A stretch of 64,000 nucleotides of DNA from Bremerella alba (GTDB lineage: Bacteria; Planctomycetota; Planctomycetia; Pirellulales; Pirellulaceae), in contig NZ_JABRWO010000014.1 of the NCBI RefSeq assembly GCF_013618625.1, forward strand, positions 124,001 to 188,000, in the 5' to 3' direction. The position numbers and the translations under genes are program-made. The number at the start of each line of letters is the position of its first letter. Position 1 is the stretch's first letter. The notes beneath the pieces were generated by a model. It ran no database searches. It saw only the letters and a program-made list of their open reading frames with translations, and was not told the origin of the DNA. Shown here piece after piece: positions 45,234-54,569 of this stretch.

Positions 45234-46619
45234 TTAGTTTTTCGAGAATCGACGGATAAACGGCATCACGTCAGCTATCACGGTCGCGTCGAACGTCTGT
45301 CCAGAGGGGGGCGACCCCAATGTCATCTCAGGCGAGAGACGCGAATAGATGGCAACGAGTTCTCCTTGCGAATTCAGCAGAGCGGATCCATTCCAGTTCG
45401 TTTCGCGATGAGCTTCTGGGGTGAGCGAATCAAATTTGGCAATCAACATGCGAGCGTTGTCTTCCGCCCCAGCTTCGCCCACCGAACTTTGAATGCGTGT
45501 TGTCTTCTGGTCGAGAGGAATTTCGCTATTGGGTGGGATATACGGCGCGACACGATCGAAACCATGCCCCACCAATGTCAGCTTGGAAAGTGGTGGCAGC
45601 GTTGCGGTCTTGGCCAAAGGAAGCCAGTAAGGCAACTCTTCTTGAACGTGAATGATGGCCACGTCATAGTGGTGCGGCTTTTCAGCAATCACCATGAAGT
45701 GACGATAGGCTTCTTCAAGTGTTTTCTTCAGGTCGGAACTGATGTCGTTCATGTCGACCTGTGAGAAAATGTTATGAAACTTGGCCTCCGCTACATCCCC
45801 TTTTTCCATAGCCAAGACATAGGTGGGATGAGGGACAAACTGCGTGACCGTAAATTTCTTCGGACCCAGCAATAATAGTTCAGGCAACTTTTGCTTGGCC
45901 AGTTCGGATATCGTTTTGGCTGTCCCTGTCGTGAGAATCGTATTAGGACCAATCGCCAGGGCGGTTCCGATACGATACTGTTGCTCCAAGTTCGGATCCG
46001 CGACCGCCAGCACATAAACGGCGTCTTCCGGTGAATGCTGCGGAGCGGTTGCTTGAGACGCAGGCTCAGGTGTTGGTTTGGAGGGGATTGTTTTCGGAGG
46101 CTCAGGAGTGGGATCGTTGCTGGTGGGATCGCTCTCGCCAGGGCTTGGGTCGACCAGACCGACTTCATCTGGATTGTTCGCGACCGCTTGGCTTCCGTTA
46201 GAACTACCACTCCAGGCCATGATGGCAAAAAGAATAATTAACAGAAGTACGGTGGCACCCACCCCACCGGCAATCATCAAATGGGCAGGGAACGCTTCCT
46301 CGCCATCGGTTGCCGAAGCACTCTTCTTGGGTGGTTCTGGTGGCGGCTTCGGACCGGAAAGTTGTGACGGCATAGGCATCGTCACGTTGCGCCCTAGCGT
46401 CACCAGCGAGTCAGGATGGATTTGCTTTTTCTTGTAGATCCGTTCCCCGTTGATAAATGTGCCGTTGGTGGACTTAAGGTCCTCGATAAATACCCGACCG
46501 TCCTCGAATTCAAGGCGGCAATGTTCGCCTGACACCGTCGCCTCATCGATGACAATATCGCATGTATCACGAGCACCAACAATCCAGACCTTCTTCGATC
46601 CCATCCGCTCTACAACCAT
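45234..46619 (-). CDS. FHA domain, membrane helix and degenerate trypsin-like domain
   Basis: 461 residues from the ATG at 46619, which overlaps the kinase gene by 10 bases; an ATG at 46604 is an alternative. An N-terminal FHA domain (about 10-90, with SGEHCRLE and STNGTFINGE) is followed by one transmembrane helix (about 113-136), a Pro/Ser-rich linker and a C-terminal trypsin-like fold (about 200-461). In the last part the Asp (YDVAIIHV) and a Ser in WNGSALLN are seen, but the catalytic His region reads ILTTGTA with no histidine. It is probably an inactive protease-like sensor outside the membrane with the FHA domain inside, reading the phosphothreonine state of the upstream kinase. Confidence 0.82.
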   Translation of the reverse strand: MVVERMGSKKVWIVGARDTCDIVIDEATVSGEHCRLEFEDGRVFIEDLKSTNGTFINGERIYKKKQIHPDSLVTLGRNVTMPMPSQLSGPKPPPEPPKKSASATDGEEAFPAHLMIAGGVGATVLLLIILFAIMAWSGSSNGSQAVANNPDEVGLVDPSPGESDPTSNDPTPEPPKTIPSKPTPEPASQATAPQHSPEDAVYVLAVADPNLEQQYRIGTALAIGPNTILTTGTAKTISELAKQKLPELLLLGPKKFTVTQFVPHPTYVLAMEKGDVAEAKFHNIFSQVDMNDISSDLKKTLEEAYRHFMVIAEKPHHYDVAIIHVQEELPYWLPLAKTATLPPLSKLTLVGHGFDRVAPYIPPNSEIPLDQKTTRIQSSVGEAGAEDNARMLIAKFDSLTPEAHRETNWNGSALLNSQGELVAIYSRLSPEMTLGSPPSGQTFDATVIADVMPFIRRFSKN

Positions 46620-48265
46620 CCTTCCTTCTTCATAATCACTCGAAGCGCATTTTGCATTTCACGAGCATTGGGGAAACGTTCACAGCATTCCGTCTGCAGC
46701 GATGTATCAAGTACATCGGCCAGACCATGATGGAAACTGGGGTAGCGTTTTCGCAGTGGTTGAACCTCGCCACTGAGGATCAAAGCCAACGGGTCGCTGC
46801 CTTTTTCATCGCCTCGTGGATATCGTCCCGTGATGATGCGATAAAAACTAGCGCCCATGCTAAAGACGTCACTCGCAGGGTTCACGTACTTGTAGTCGGT
46901 TAACTGCTCGCGCGGCATGTAAGGGAAACTACCGGTGTAAGTGCCGGTCGCAGTCATGCCTGAAAAGCCTGCCTTTTCAAAGTCCTTGGTCAGACTGAAA
47001 TCGGAAATCTTGGGAATCCAACGTTTGTTACGTTTGGCAGCCAGCAAATTGGACGGCTTCAAGTCGCGATGCACGAGCCCTTTTTCATGAGCGAAAGCCA
47101 AACCGTCTAGCAGCAGATAGAGCGACACAGCTACGTGCTTCGGTTGCACGTTAGACTTCTTCTGGCGAAACAGCTTGGCGAGTGGACCACCGTCACAATG
47201 CTCGTTGACAACGTAGAACTCGTTGCCGATGCTACCAGCCCCGAAGGATTGGACGATATTGCGATGCCGCAGTCGACCGCTGACTTGCATTCCTTTGATG
47301 AACGAATCTCGAGCGTCATGGTTCACGTTGATGCGAGACCGCAAAAACTTGATGGTCACGAGGCTCTCGTCGATCGTACGCTCGGCTAGATAGACCTCAC
47401 CTAAGCCACCGGCTCCTAAGAACTCTTTGAACTCGAATCCGTCCAGCACGGGAAATTCGCCAGGCTGCCGCTCGGGCGGCTCGTAGGCGTTTTCGCTGTG
47501 ACCGATCCGACTACCAAACGCTCCATTAGGGGCATTCGCACCTTCGACCATCGTCGCTCGTCCTGCGATTTGCGAGATGTCGACTGGGGGCGGCATTTCG
47601 TTGATGGTCTGTCGACCAACGTTTGAGTCTCGTGCCGGTTGGGGCAATTCATTGATTGTCTGTCGGCCAGCGTTGCCCGGCATTGCCGGCGGCAGTTCAT
47701 TCATCGTTTGCCGTCCCACAGCTGATGGAGAACTGGGAGGAGGCAATTCTGTGATGGTGCGACGAATGTCACCACCGCCGGATGAGGACTGCTGCGCGTC
47801 TTCGTCCATAAATTTGTCGAAAACACAAGTTGCCGTGATGGCTTTCTTTTCTTCTACGAAGACTTGGAAGACGGTCTTGCCTGCTGTGATTACGTCGCCG
47901 TTGGTCAAGTCAACGGATGCCCTTCCGACTTTGCCTTCGTTTTCGAGGCTGGCAAACGATACGCGACCGCCGTGCTTCTTGCCATTAACAAAGGTTCCGT
48001 TGCGGCTACCTAAATCGCGAAGGCGAGAGAGTGGCGGATTGACCTCTAACAAGAAATGATGACGCGAGACGAACGGATCTTCCTGGATCGAAGCGTGGCA
48101 GTGCTGTTCGTCACGCCCAAAAAGGAAAATATCGTGCCCTTCAAACTCGTAGACCCGACCTTGCATCGGGCCCTTCTTAACTTCAATCCGAATCAAATCA
48201 TCGCCTCCGCTGGGAAGTTCACGGCTGGTGGCTCCGAACCCAATCAGGCCCAGGCAGCGGCTCAT
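46610..48265 (-). CDS. Ser/Thr protein kinase with N-terminal FHA domain and Thr repeat linker
   Basis: 551 residues. FHA domain at about 22-105 (GRDEQHCHASI, SRHHFLLE, GSRNGTFVNG). The linker 165-242 holds five copies of a G/R-R-x-T-(I/M)-x-E motif, with Thr170, 187, 203, 220 and 238. The kinase domain begins at about 275: glycine loop GAGGLGEV, Lys306, HRDLKPSN (Asp401, Asn406) and DFS instead of DFG (Asp422). No transmembrane helix is seen, so it is cytoplasmic. The repeated threonines are likely autophosphorylation sites readable by its own FHA domain or that of the next gene. First gene of the operon. Confidence 0.9.
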   Translation of the reverse strand: MSRCLGLIGFGATSRELPSGGDDLIRIEVKKGPMQGRVYEFEGHDIFLFGRDEQHCHASIQEDPFVSRHHFLLEVNPPLSRLRDLGSRNGTFVNGKKHGGRVSFASLENEGKVGRASVDLTNGDVITAGKTVFQVFVEEKKAITATCVFDKFMDEDAQQSSSGGGDIRRTITELPPPSSPSAVGRQTMNELPPAMPGNAGRQTINELPQPARDSNVGRQTINEMPPPVDISQIAGRATMVEGANAPNGAFGSRIGHSENAYEPPERQPGEFPVLDGFEFKEFLGAGGLGEVYLAERTIDESLVTIKFLRSRINVNHDARDSFIKGMQVSGRLRHRNIVQSFGAGSIGNEFYVVNEHCDGGPLAKLFRQKKSNVQPKHVAVSLYLLLDGLAFAHEKGLVHRDLKPSNLLAAKRNKRWIPKISDFSLTKDFEKAGFSGMTATGTYTGSFPYMPREQLTDYKYVNPASDVFSMGASFYRIITGRYPRGDEKGSDPLALILSGEVQPLRKRYPSFHHGLADVLDTSLQTECCERFPNAREMQNALRVIMKKEGWL

Positions 48266-48661
48266 TGGAATGGGACGCGGCGGAATGGCTTAAGTTAGTT
48301 ACATCCCTGAACCGCTGAAATCAGCATCCGGCGCTTTCGATAACCTGTCGAGGTTATCGAAATGTTTACATTGCCGTTGCCAAAAATCCCCCAATAAGGT
48401 GTCAATAAAATACCACAGATGGTTTCGCAAAAATCGATTCAACCGCTTTGCCGTATAAGGGACTTGCTTAAGCGATTTGCGAAACCTCCGCTATAGTAAG
48501 ACCTTAACGAATCAGTTTACTCTGATTTTACGGTGCATCAATCAATCGATGCAAACCATTTTCGCGGTGAAATTCGTGGGCAAGAAACAATCCCCAAAAC
48601 GTCCTTAAGAGGGCCACGATCGGCTATTTCGCGATTTTCACTTGGATTTCGCGTGCTCGAA
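48266..48661. promoter_or_regulatory. 396-base intergenic region with two perfect inverted repeats
   Basis: No gene is supported. TTTCGATAACCT (48335-48346) and AGGTTATCGAAA (48351-48362) form a perfect 12-base stem with loop GTCG. GGTTTCGCAAA (48421-48431) and TTTGCGAAACC (48476-48486) form an 11-base inverted repeat with 44 bases between. The region lies downstream of the PepSY gene and upstream of the FHA-kinase gene on the minus strand. The first may be a terminator lacking a U-tract, the second a pair of regulator sites; undecided. Confidence 0.55.
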
Positions 48662-49279
48662 CTACGGCACCCAGAGCATCCAGGCAACGATTAGGAGGAT
48701 GGTGCCTACTAGCGTGACGACTAAGCCAGCACCCCGCTGGCGTTTCAAAAATAACAGCAGGATGAGACCTGTTACGGAAACCAGCACCATGAGGACTGCG
48801 GAAATATCGATTACCCACGACCATTCCGCGCCCGAGTCGCGTCCTTTATGAAGGTCGTTCATGATCGCGATCATACCGCTGGATGTCTCGCTGACGGTAT
48901 ATTTCCCCGTCTCCCGGTTGATAAATACGTCTGCTACGTAGCCAGCGCTCTTAAAGGTTACCATGCAATCGAAGTCCGAAACCTCGAACTCCGCGACTTT
49001 GCCTTTCAAGTGGTGAGCTGCGCGAAGTTCTTCTGCAATCGAAAGCTTGTCGACATCGCCGGCTAACTTCGAGGTTGGGAAAGTGCCGTCCTCATCGCGG
49101 ATAACGACCTCGTCTGCTCCAAACCAGGTCGGATGATTCAGGGTAAGTCCCGTCGCGGCAAAAAAGAGCAGCGTGGCGAAGCTGATCATGGACAAATAAG
49201 TATGCAGCCAACGCGTTAGTTTCGCGCTGGCGGCATACCATCGCCTACGACGGCGAGGCATCTGTTCGTCCGACCTCAT
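48662..49279 (-). CDS. PepSY-associated membrane protein
   Basis: 205 residues. One helix near residues 25-48 (YLSMISFATLLFFAATGLTL), a non-cytoplasmic PepSY-like domain (about 50-140) with ETGKY, and two helices at the C-terminus (about 150-205). Such proteins relate to membrane ferric/flavin reductases and are often next to ApbE, as here: the start overlaps the ApbE stop by four bases. Likely part of an electron-transfer or metal-reduction unit. Confidence 0.82.
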   Translation of the reverse strand: MRSDEQMPRRRRRWYAASAKLTRWLHTYLSMISFATLLFFAATGLTLNHPTWFGADEVVIRDEDGTFPTSKLAGDVDKLSIAEELRAAHHLKGKVAEFEVSDFDCMVTFKSAGYVADVFINRETGKYTVSETSSGMIAIMNDLHKGRDSGAEWSWVIDISAVLMVLVSVTGLILLLFLKRQRGAGLVVTLVGTILLIVAWMLWVP

Positions 49280-50796
49280 AAGGCCTCTTTATTCGCATCG
49301 GTCTGAGGAACGAATCGATACGACATGGCTCCGACTTCCACGTTCCCTTTTACCTTCTTCTCAGCGATCGGTTGGTCACTCCAGTTCAACGTCTCACGAA
49401 TGATCTGGTAAGTGCCATGTTCGCGAGCTACTTCCAGGCACAAGGTATATTGGCCGACCGGCAGTGGTTTGCCAAGGTTGTCGGTACCATCGAAATGGGC
49501 CTTGTAATTACCTGGCCCGCGTGTTGCCCCTGAAATGGTTTCGATCAGGTCCGAATTCTCGAGGGTCTTACGGAGTCGATCATTTCGATACCATCGCGTT
49601 AAATCACGATGCCACCTGGGCCCAGGCTGTTCTGTCTGCAGCCACAAGACTTCTGTTTTGACGGGAAAGCCATCAGCGTCTTCCAGCCACATTGCGACAT
49701 AGGGGCGTCGATAACGTCCGCCTTGGGGGCGTTGTATCGTGAAATCGACGAACAATCCCTGCTCTGCTTTCGGCGAGTCCTCTTTCACGACAAGCTGCCG
49801 CGTGTTGGCTGCCAACGTGCGAAGCGGCCATCCATTAGAGGTTACCACTTCGCCGGTGGCAGTGACAACGCAGCACTCAGTGTTTTCCAGGGTCTCGATT
49901 AAAGCGATCCCTTCCACCGGACCGAGAACACTGACCGAGGTAGCCAAGGCGTCGGCATCGATCGCCTCGGTACTGACGACGGTAGCCGAACGCGTCAGTG
50001 CGGCGGGCAAACAAGTCCGCGGATCTAGGATATGAGAAACGCGACGTTCACCGATGGTCAGGTATCGGCGATAATTACCACTGGTAGCCATTGCAATCGG
50101 CTGTGCGATAACAAACATTTGCAGTGGCTCGGCACCTTCCGAGGCATGGCTAGGATTCTCGATGGAAATCTCCAGCGGCTGGTCGCCCAGTTTTCGCAGA
50201 TCACCACCGATATTAATGAGGAAATCGTTTGTGTTTGGATAGTTTCGTTGAATGAAATCGCATACACGATCCAATATGTAGCCCTTAGCGAGGCCGTCCA
50301 GGCTGATGACCAGATTGTCGCTACGTTGAATCGTTGAGTCGTATTTGAACACATAGGGAGGAGTTTTCAGCTGCGCGACAAGTTCTTGTCGCTGGGCATC
50401 GCTAGGAACGGTGCCTTTTTGAGCAGCATCCTCCCATAGTCTCCTCGTAGCTTCCGCGCGAACATCGAACGCGTGGAATGTTGCATTTCGCCAATGATCG
50501 GCGCGGCGGAGGACGGTCGCAAGTTCCTTGGAGATGGAAGACGTTCGTCCTGCTTGCCATGCCATGAGTTCGCTGCGATTATCCCAGCGACTAAGCACCG
50601 CACTAAGCCGATCGATTTCCTGAAGAACGTCTTGCTCGATGGCCGCGGCCTTCGCTTGACCCTCACACGAAATGGCTAGATGCAATGATGTGCCGAGCAC
50701 GTGTTCGTGGTGAAAGTGAAAGTCCTCTGCCAGGACTGGCGCTGTGATCGCGGCCATCAGCGACAGGACGACAAGATTTCCTATTCGAATTGTCAT
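49276..50796 (-). CDS. FAD:protein FMN transferase (ApbE) fused to DUF2271
   Basis: 506 residues. Signal peptide at about 1-23. The ApbE domain (about 25-330) includes LDGLAKGYILDRV, INIGGDLR, and the Mg/FAD-site DADALATSVSVLG. ApbE links FMN covalently to threonines of partner flavoproteins outside the cytoplasm. The C-terminal about 165 residues are a DUF2271-type domain (VDFTIQRPQGGRYRRPYVAMWLED...GPGNYKAHFDG). The pair is seen in other bacteria next to PepSY genes. It is translationally coupled to the PepSY gene. Confidence 0.88.
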   Translation of the reverse strand: MTIRIGNLVVLSLMAAITAPVLAEDFHFHHEHVLGTSLHLAISCEGQAKAAAIEQDVLQEIDRLSAVLSRWDNRSELMAWQAGRTSSISKELATVLRRADHWRNATFHAFDVRAEATRRLWEDAAQKGTVPSDAQRQELVAQLKTPPYVFKYDSTIQRSDNLVISLDGLAKGYILDRVCDFIQRNYPNTNDFLINIGGDLRKLGDQPLEISIENPSHASEGAEPLQMFVIAQPIAMATSGNYRRYLTIGERRVSHILDPRTCLPAALTRSATVVSTEAIDADALATSVSVLGPVEGIALIETLENTECCVVTATGEVVTSNGWPLRTLAANTRQLVVKEDSPKAEQGLFVDFTIQRPQGGRYRRPYVAMWLEDADGFPVKTEVLWLQTEQPGPRWHRDLTRWYRNDRLRKTLENSDLIETISGATRGPGNYKAHFDGTDNLGKPLPVGQYTLCLEVAREHGTYQIIRETLNWSDQPIAEKKVKGNVEVGAMSYRFVPQTDANKEAL

Positions 50797-50864
50797 GAGC
50801 TTATTGCTAAAAAGGTTCCGGAAAACCGCGTGTAGTGATTGATTAGGAGTAGCGGTAGCAAAAA

Positions 50865-53759
50865 CTACGCTTCGTCCTCATCCTGCTCAGGCGTAGCTTC
50901 CTTTTCTGCTTTCTCTTCTTGTTTCTTGAGGGCCTCGATCAGTTCAGCCCTCGTCAATAATCCGTCCTTGTTTTCATCGCCTGACTCGACCAGTGAACCC
51001 AGACGTTCTCCGAGTTCTTCGGGAGAAAGCTTGCCATCCTTGTTCGTGTCTTTCCGCATCATCGTTTTGGCATTGGCCTCGGCTTCGCTTCCTCGACGAC
51101 GGCCTGAGAAGTTCATTCCAGCCGTTTCGGCAGGCGCTTCTCGTGGGTTGGGATCCAGCAGGACGAAGTTGGCCTGGCCATCCACTTTCCGATCGATGCC
51201 GTAAAACAACAGACGGCCACCGAAATTGAACATCGCCATCGAGGAATCAACTTCTGGCAGTTCTTCTGCTAATACCGTCCAGCGATCCGCTGCAGGATCG
51301 TAAACTTCCAGCGAGGTTTCCGGAGAGAAATGTCCTGTGGAATTCGAGAATCCACCATACAAGTACAGGCGTTTACCATCGCTGACCAGGCTGGGGAAGA
51401 CGCGATGCTTGTGCGGCGCGGCAATCGTTCGCCACGTGCGATCCGTCAAATCGAAGACGTCTACCGTCTCGACAATGTCGCCTTGCCCTAAGCCGCCAAC
51501 CAGGAAGTATTCGTCCCCGATCTGCGCGCCACCGAACGATCGACGTGGATGGGGCAGGGCAACTTCTGGAAGGGGAGCGATCGAGGTTTCGTCACCCCAC
51601 CAATGCAGTACGTTCGCGTTCAGACCGCTTCCTTTGCCAGCTGCACTTCCGCCAAAGCACCAGACCGCGTCGTCATGGCTTATGGCATTGAACATGCTGC
51701 GCGGCGTTGGCAGAGACGAGTTAACCGTCGTCCAGGCTTTACTTTCAGGATTGAAGGATAGCACCTTGGAGAGCGAGCCAAATGCCTGGTCTGGCATGCC
51801 TAGGCCACCCATAACAAGCAGGTGTTTGTGTTCGCTCGTTTGGGCATGGCGAACCGCAGAACCACTTTGCAGGGCATGCGGCATATCGGGTAAACGCTCG
51901 CCGGTTTGATTCGCGATATCGTAAACGAATGCTTCATTCAAGATTGTTTCCTTGGTGAAGTCATGCGGATTTCGACTGGCATTGCCGCCTAATGCGTACA
52001 GATTTGTGCCGTCGAGCACTAAGGTTTGGCTTTGTTTAGCCTGGCCGTCAAACGGCACGGACCAGCGGACGACGTTAGGCCCTGACGAGTTCTCTTGAAC
52101 CGGAACCGATTCGACCACGGCCAAGCGACCTCCCAGCATTGAAGATCCCGCTACGGCTAGAAGGCGATTGTCCGCAACCGGCAGAAGTCGCAAAAACATG
52201 CGAGGATACATCAGTCGCGTTTCAACTTCCCAGTCGGTACTGTTATCGCTTAGTCGGTAGAGGATGCCAGAACTACCGGTGACGTACAGGTGATCGCCGG
52301 TCGCAAACGAACTGGTCGCGAAGCCAGCTGCACCGCTGTCGGCCTTTAACTCAGGCCCTGCCGACCAGCTTTCTGATTGAGGATCGAAGGCCGAGACCTT
52401 ACGCGTTATCCCACGCTGTTGAATGCCGCCGAATAGGTACAGCTTGCCGTCATGGGCGGCAACCGAGACGGCACGGGTCAGATAGCCAGGTCCAGGAAGC
52501 GACTCCCACCCATTCTCTGGATGATCGAGATCAAACCGAAGAATGTCATCGTGCCAGGGAGCGTCGCTGGAGGAATCCCCTTGCAGATCCCATCCGCCGG
52601 CAACATAGATGTGACGGCCCAGCACGGCCGCGTCCAGCGACGAACGGGGTTCTGGCAGCGGAGCCAGATCGGTCCATTCATCCTTCTCGGTATCGTAGCG
52701 TGTGAAGTGCGTTGTTGACTTGAAGTTAGTCTCTTCTTCCCCCTGATTCAGGAAGGTGAGACCACCGATCCGGTAGATGTACTTGCCATCGGTTACCAGG
52801 GCTGTGCTTTGTGCGGGTTCCTGCTTGGCTAGTTCTTCCCACTGAGCTTTAGGGTCGTCGAACTTGATACGACGGAAATGATCGGCCAAGACATCTTTGC
52901 CGAAGCCATGGGCATCACCATCGTGTCCACTAAATACATAGAGATAGTCGCCCAACACGGCTGCACCGAAGCTAGTCAGCGATTCTGGTAGTGGCCTGTG
53001 TAGCTTAACCACACTAGGCTCGCCGAGATGCAACTGGTGTCCGGTGAATTCCAACTTACGGATAGATCGTTCTCCCTTTTCACCAGTCTTTACGGTATAG
53101 CAATGATCGGGCAGGTAGAAATCGCCGACCTGCTTCCATGCAAAATAGTTGCTCAGATTCGACTCGATGTTACCGGTGTCGGGATCGCGAAAGGTGACCG
53201 ATGTGGTTTGCGGCAGTATTTTGCCGGACGGAGTCGTGAAATTTTCGAGCGTAGTGATCTCAAACCAAGATGACTCGTTGCGACGGATGATTTCCCTGAT
53301 GAGACCATCCTGAATGCGGAAGATACCGGAACCGTCGTTTTCGGCAATCAAGCGACCACCAGCATGCTCCGCTTTATCATCTTGAAATGAAACGTCGTAC
53401 TGCTCCGGAGATGCATGAGGTTCACGATGAGAGATGACTGAACGAAGCTTCGACTTTAGCCAGGGCTTCTTTCCCTCCTCAGCAATGTCGAGAACATATT
53501 CGAAGTCTTTCCCTACCCGAATCGTCCCCTCGTACCGCTGCGAATCTTCCGAAACCACAATGTTAGCCGAAAAGCCAGGGAAATCTTGCCAGACTTCGCG
53601 AGCATCGTGAGCGGCCTGGCGAAGGCTGGCCGCCGTCGGCTCTGATGTCTTGCTGGTGGTCTGCGTATCGGCTTCGACCGCGTAGCTCGGAATCGCGATG
53701 GACACAGCCAAAGCGACGAACAAATAGGTAAGTTTGGTTCGCATGGGTTGAGTTTTCAT
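50865..53759 (-). CDS. Secreted Kelch-repeat protein with C-terminal EF-hands
   Basis: About 964 residues from the ATG at 53759. Signal peptide (ending SYA), then a domain of about 220 residues resembling outer-membrane lipoprotein-sorting or DUF3386-like folds (DFEYVLDIAEEG...). Ten or more Kelch-type repeats follow (LGDYLYVFSGHDG, GKYIYRIGGL, GRHIYVAGGW, etc., about 275-890), forming one or two beta-propellers. Two EF-hand loops DTNKDGKLSPEE and DENKDGLLTRAE sit near residues 915-950. Likely a Ca-binding envelope or surface protein. It lies in the envelope operon between ApbE and DUF4198 genes; role unknown. Confidence 0.82.
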   Translation of the reverse strand: MKTQPMRTKLTYLFVALAVSIAIPSYAVEADTQTTSKTSEPTAASLRQAAHDAREVWQDFPGFSANIVVSEDSQRYEGTIRVGKDFEYVLDIAEEGKKPWLKSKLRSVISHREPHASPEQYDVSFQDDKAEHAGGRLIAENDGSGIFRIQDGLIREIIRRNESSWFEITTLENFTTPSGKILPQTTSVTFRDPDTGNIESNLSNYFAWKQVGDFYLPDHCYTVKTGEKGERSIRKLEFTGHQLHLGEPSVVKLHRPLPESLTSFGAAVLGDYLYVFSGHDGDAHGFGKDVLADHFRRIKFDDPKAQWEELAKQEPAQSTALVTDGKYIYRIGGLTFLNQGEEETNFKSTTHFTRYDTEKDEWTDLAPLPEPRSSLDAAVLGRHIYVAGGWDLQGDSSSDAPWHDDILRFDLDHPENGWESLPGPGYLTRAVSVAAHDGKLYLFGGIQQRGITRKVSAFDPQSESWSAGPELKADSGAAGFATSSFATGDHLYVTGSSGILYRLSDNSTDWEVETRLMYPRMFLRLLPVADNRLLAVAGSSMLGGRLAVVESVPVQENSSGPNVVRWSVPFDGQAKQSQTLVLDGTNLYALGGNASRNPHDFTKETILNEAFVYDIANQTGERLPDMPHALQSGSAVRHAQTSEHKHLLVMGGLGMPDQAFGSLSKVLSFNPESKAWTTVNSSLPTPRSMFNAISHDDAVWCFGGSAAGKGSGLNANVLHWWGDETSIAPLPEVALPHPRRSFGGAQIGDEYFLVGGLGQGDIVETVDVFDLTDRTWRTIAAPHKHRVFPSLVSDGKRLYLYGGFSNSTGHFSPETSLEVYDPAADRWTVLAEELPEVDSSMAMFNFGGRLLFYGIDRKVDGQANFVLLDPNPREAPAETAGMNFSGRRRGSEAEANAKTMMRKDTNKDGKLSPEELGERLGSLVESGDENKDGLLTRAELIEALKKQEEKAEKEATPEQDEDEA

Positions 53760-53809
53760 GGGGAAGGGAGGGAGTTGATTTCTACCGAGCCGCAAGCAAA
53801 GGGGGGAAG

Positions 53810-54523
53810 CTATTGCTTCGCGAAGTCTTGCGGATCCTTGAACGTCACGGTCAAGTAATGAGACGCCGATTCGTATTTCTTGTCATTCAGTGAACCGCTT
53901 TCGTCTTGGACGGTGTGACCAACCATGATGCCGTTGAGGCCATCTTCCACTTCCTTATCCGTGAACGAAACTTTGCCGTCGCTATCGGTCTTCTTCGAGG
54001 CTTCTTCATGCCCTTCTTCGCAGTAAAGTAAAATGTCGGCGTCGGCGAGCGGCTTGCCTTGCCAGGTAATGTAGGCGTCGACGCCTTGTTCGGTATCAAC
54101 GAGATCTGCTTTCAGGTCGAGGTCGGCGGAATGCTTCTTGGCGTCCTCACGTGAGGCGGGCAACTTGCCGCCGTAGTGAACCGTGTAGTAATCGAGCCGC
54201 GAACCGTGATAGATGCCAAAGGTCACCTTCGATTGTAGCAGTGCATTCTTGTCGATTGCCTTGCTGGTGGTTCGCCCCACAAAGTCATCCGTTTCGACGG
54301 CGTTTAACTCCAGCTTTTCTTTTGTACCTTTAGCGGTTACCAGTTCAATTTCCGATTTAGCAATTGAGCCTGGCAGCTTGTAGGTGCAGTCGGCAGGGTT
54401 CTCGCCGAAAAAGTATTGCACGTTACCTTCTTCGTTGATGGTTATCCAGGGAAAGTGAGCGTAGGCCGGAGTCGCAGCGGCGATGAGGCATAGAGTAGCG
54501 AGCGCGATCTTCATTGTCTTCAT
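53810..54523 (-). CDS. DUF4198-type periplasmic metal-uptake-related protein
   Basis: 237 residues. The signal peptide ends TPAYA and the mature chain is predicted to start with His23 (HFPWI). The following beta-sandwich domains match DUF4198 in pattern (GKLPASREDA, ITWQGKPLADADILLYCEEG, TDSDGKVSFTDKEV). DUF4198 proteins are periplasmic partners of metal uptake systems. The N-terminal His could bind a metal directly. Ribosome site CAAGGTAG precedes the ATG. It is in the operon with the Kelch and PQQ-like genes. Confidence 0.78.
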   Translation of the reverse strand: MKTMKIALATLCLIAAATPAYAHFPWITINEEGNVQYFFGENPADCTYKLPGSIAKSEIELVTAKGTKEKLELNAVETDDFVGRTTSKAIDKNALLQSKVTFGIYHGSRLDYYTVHYGGKLPASREDAKKHSADLDLKADLVDTEQGVDAYITWQGKPLADADILLYCEEGHEEASKKTDSDGKVSFTDKEVEDGLNGIMVGHTVQDESGSLNDKKYESASHYLTVTFKDPQDFAKQ

Positions 54524-54569
54524 GGAACTACCTTGGGAAAAAGTAAATTCGTTTGTAGGTGCTATGTAT

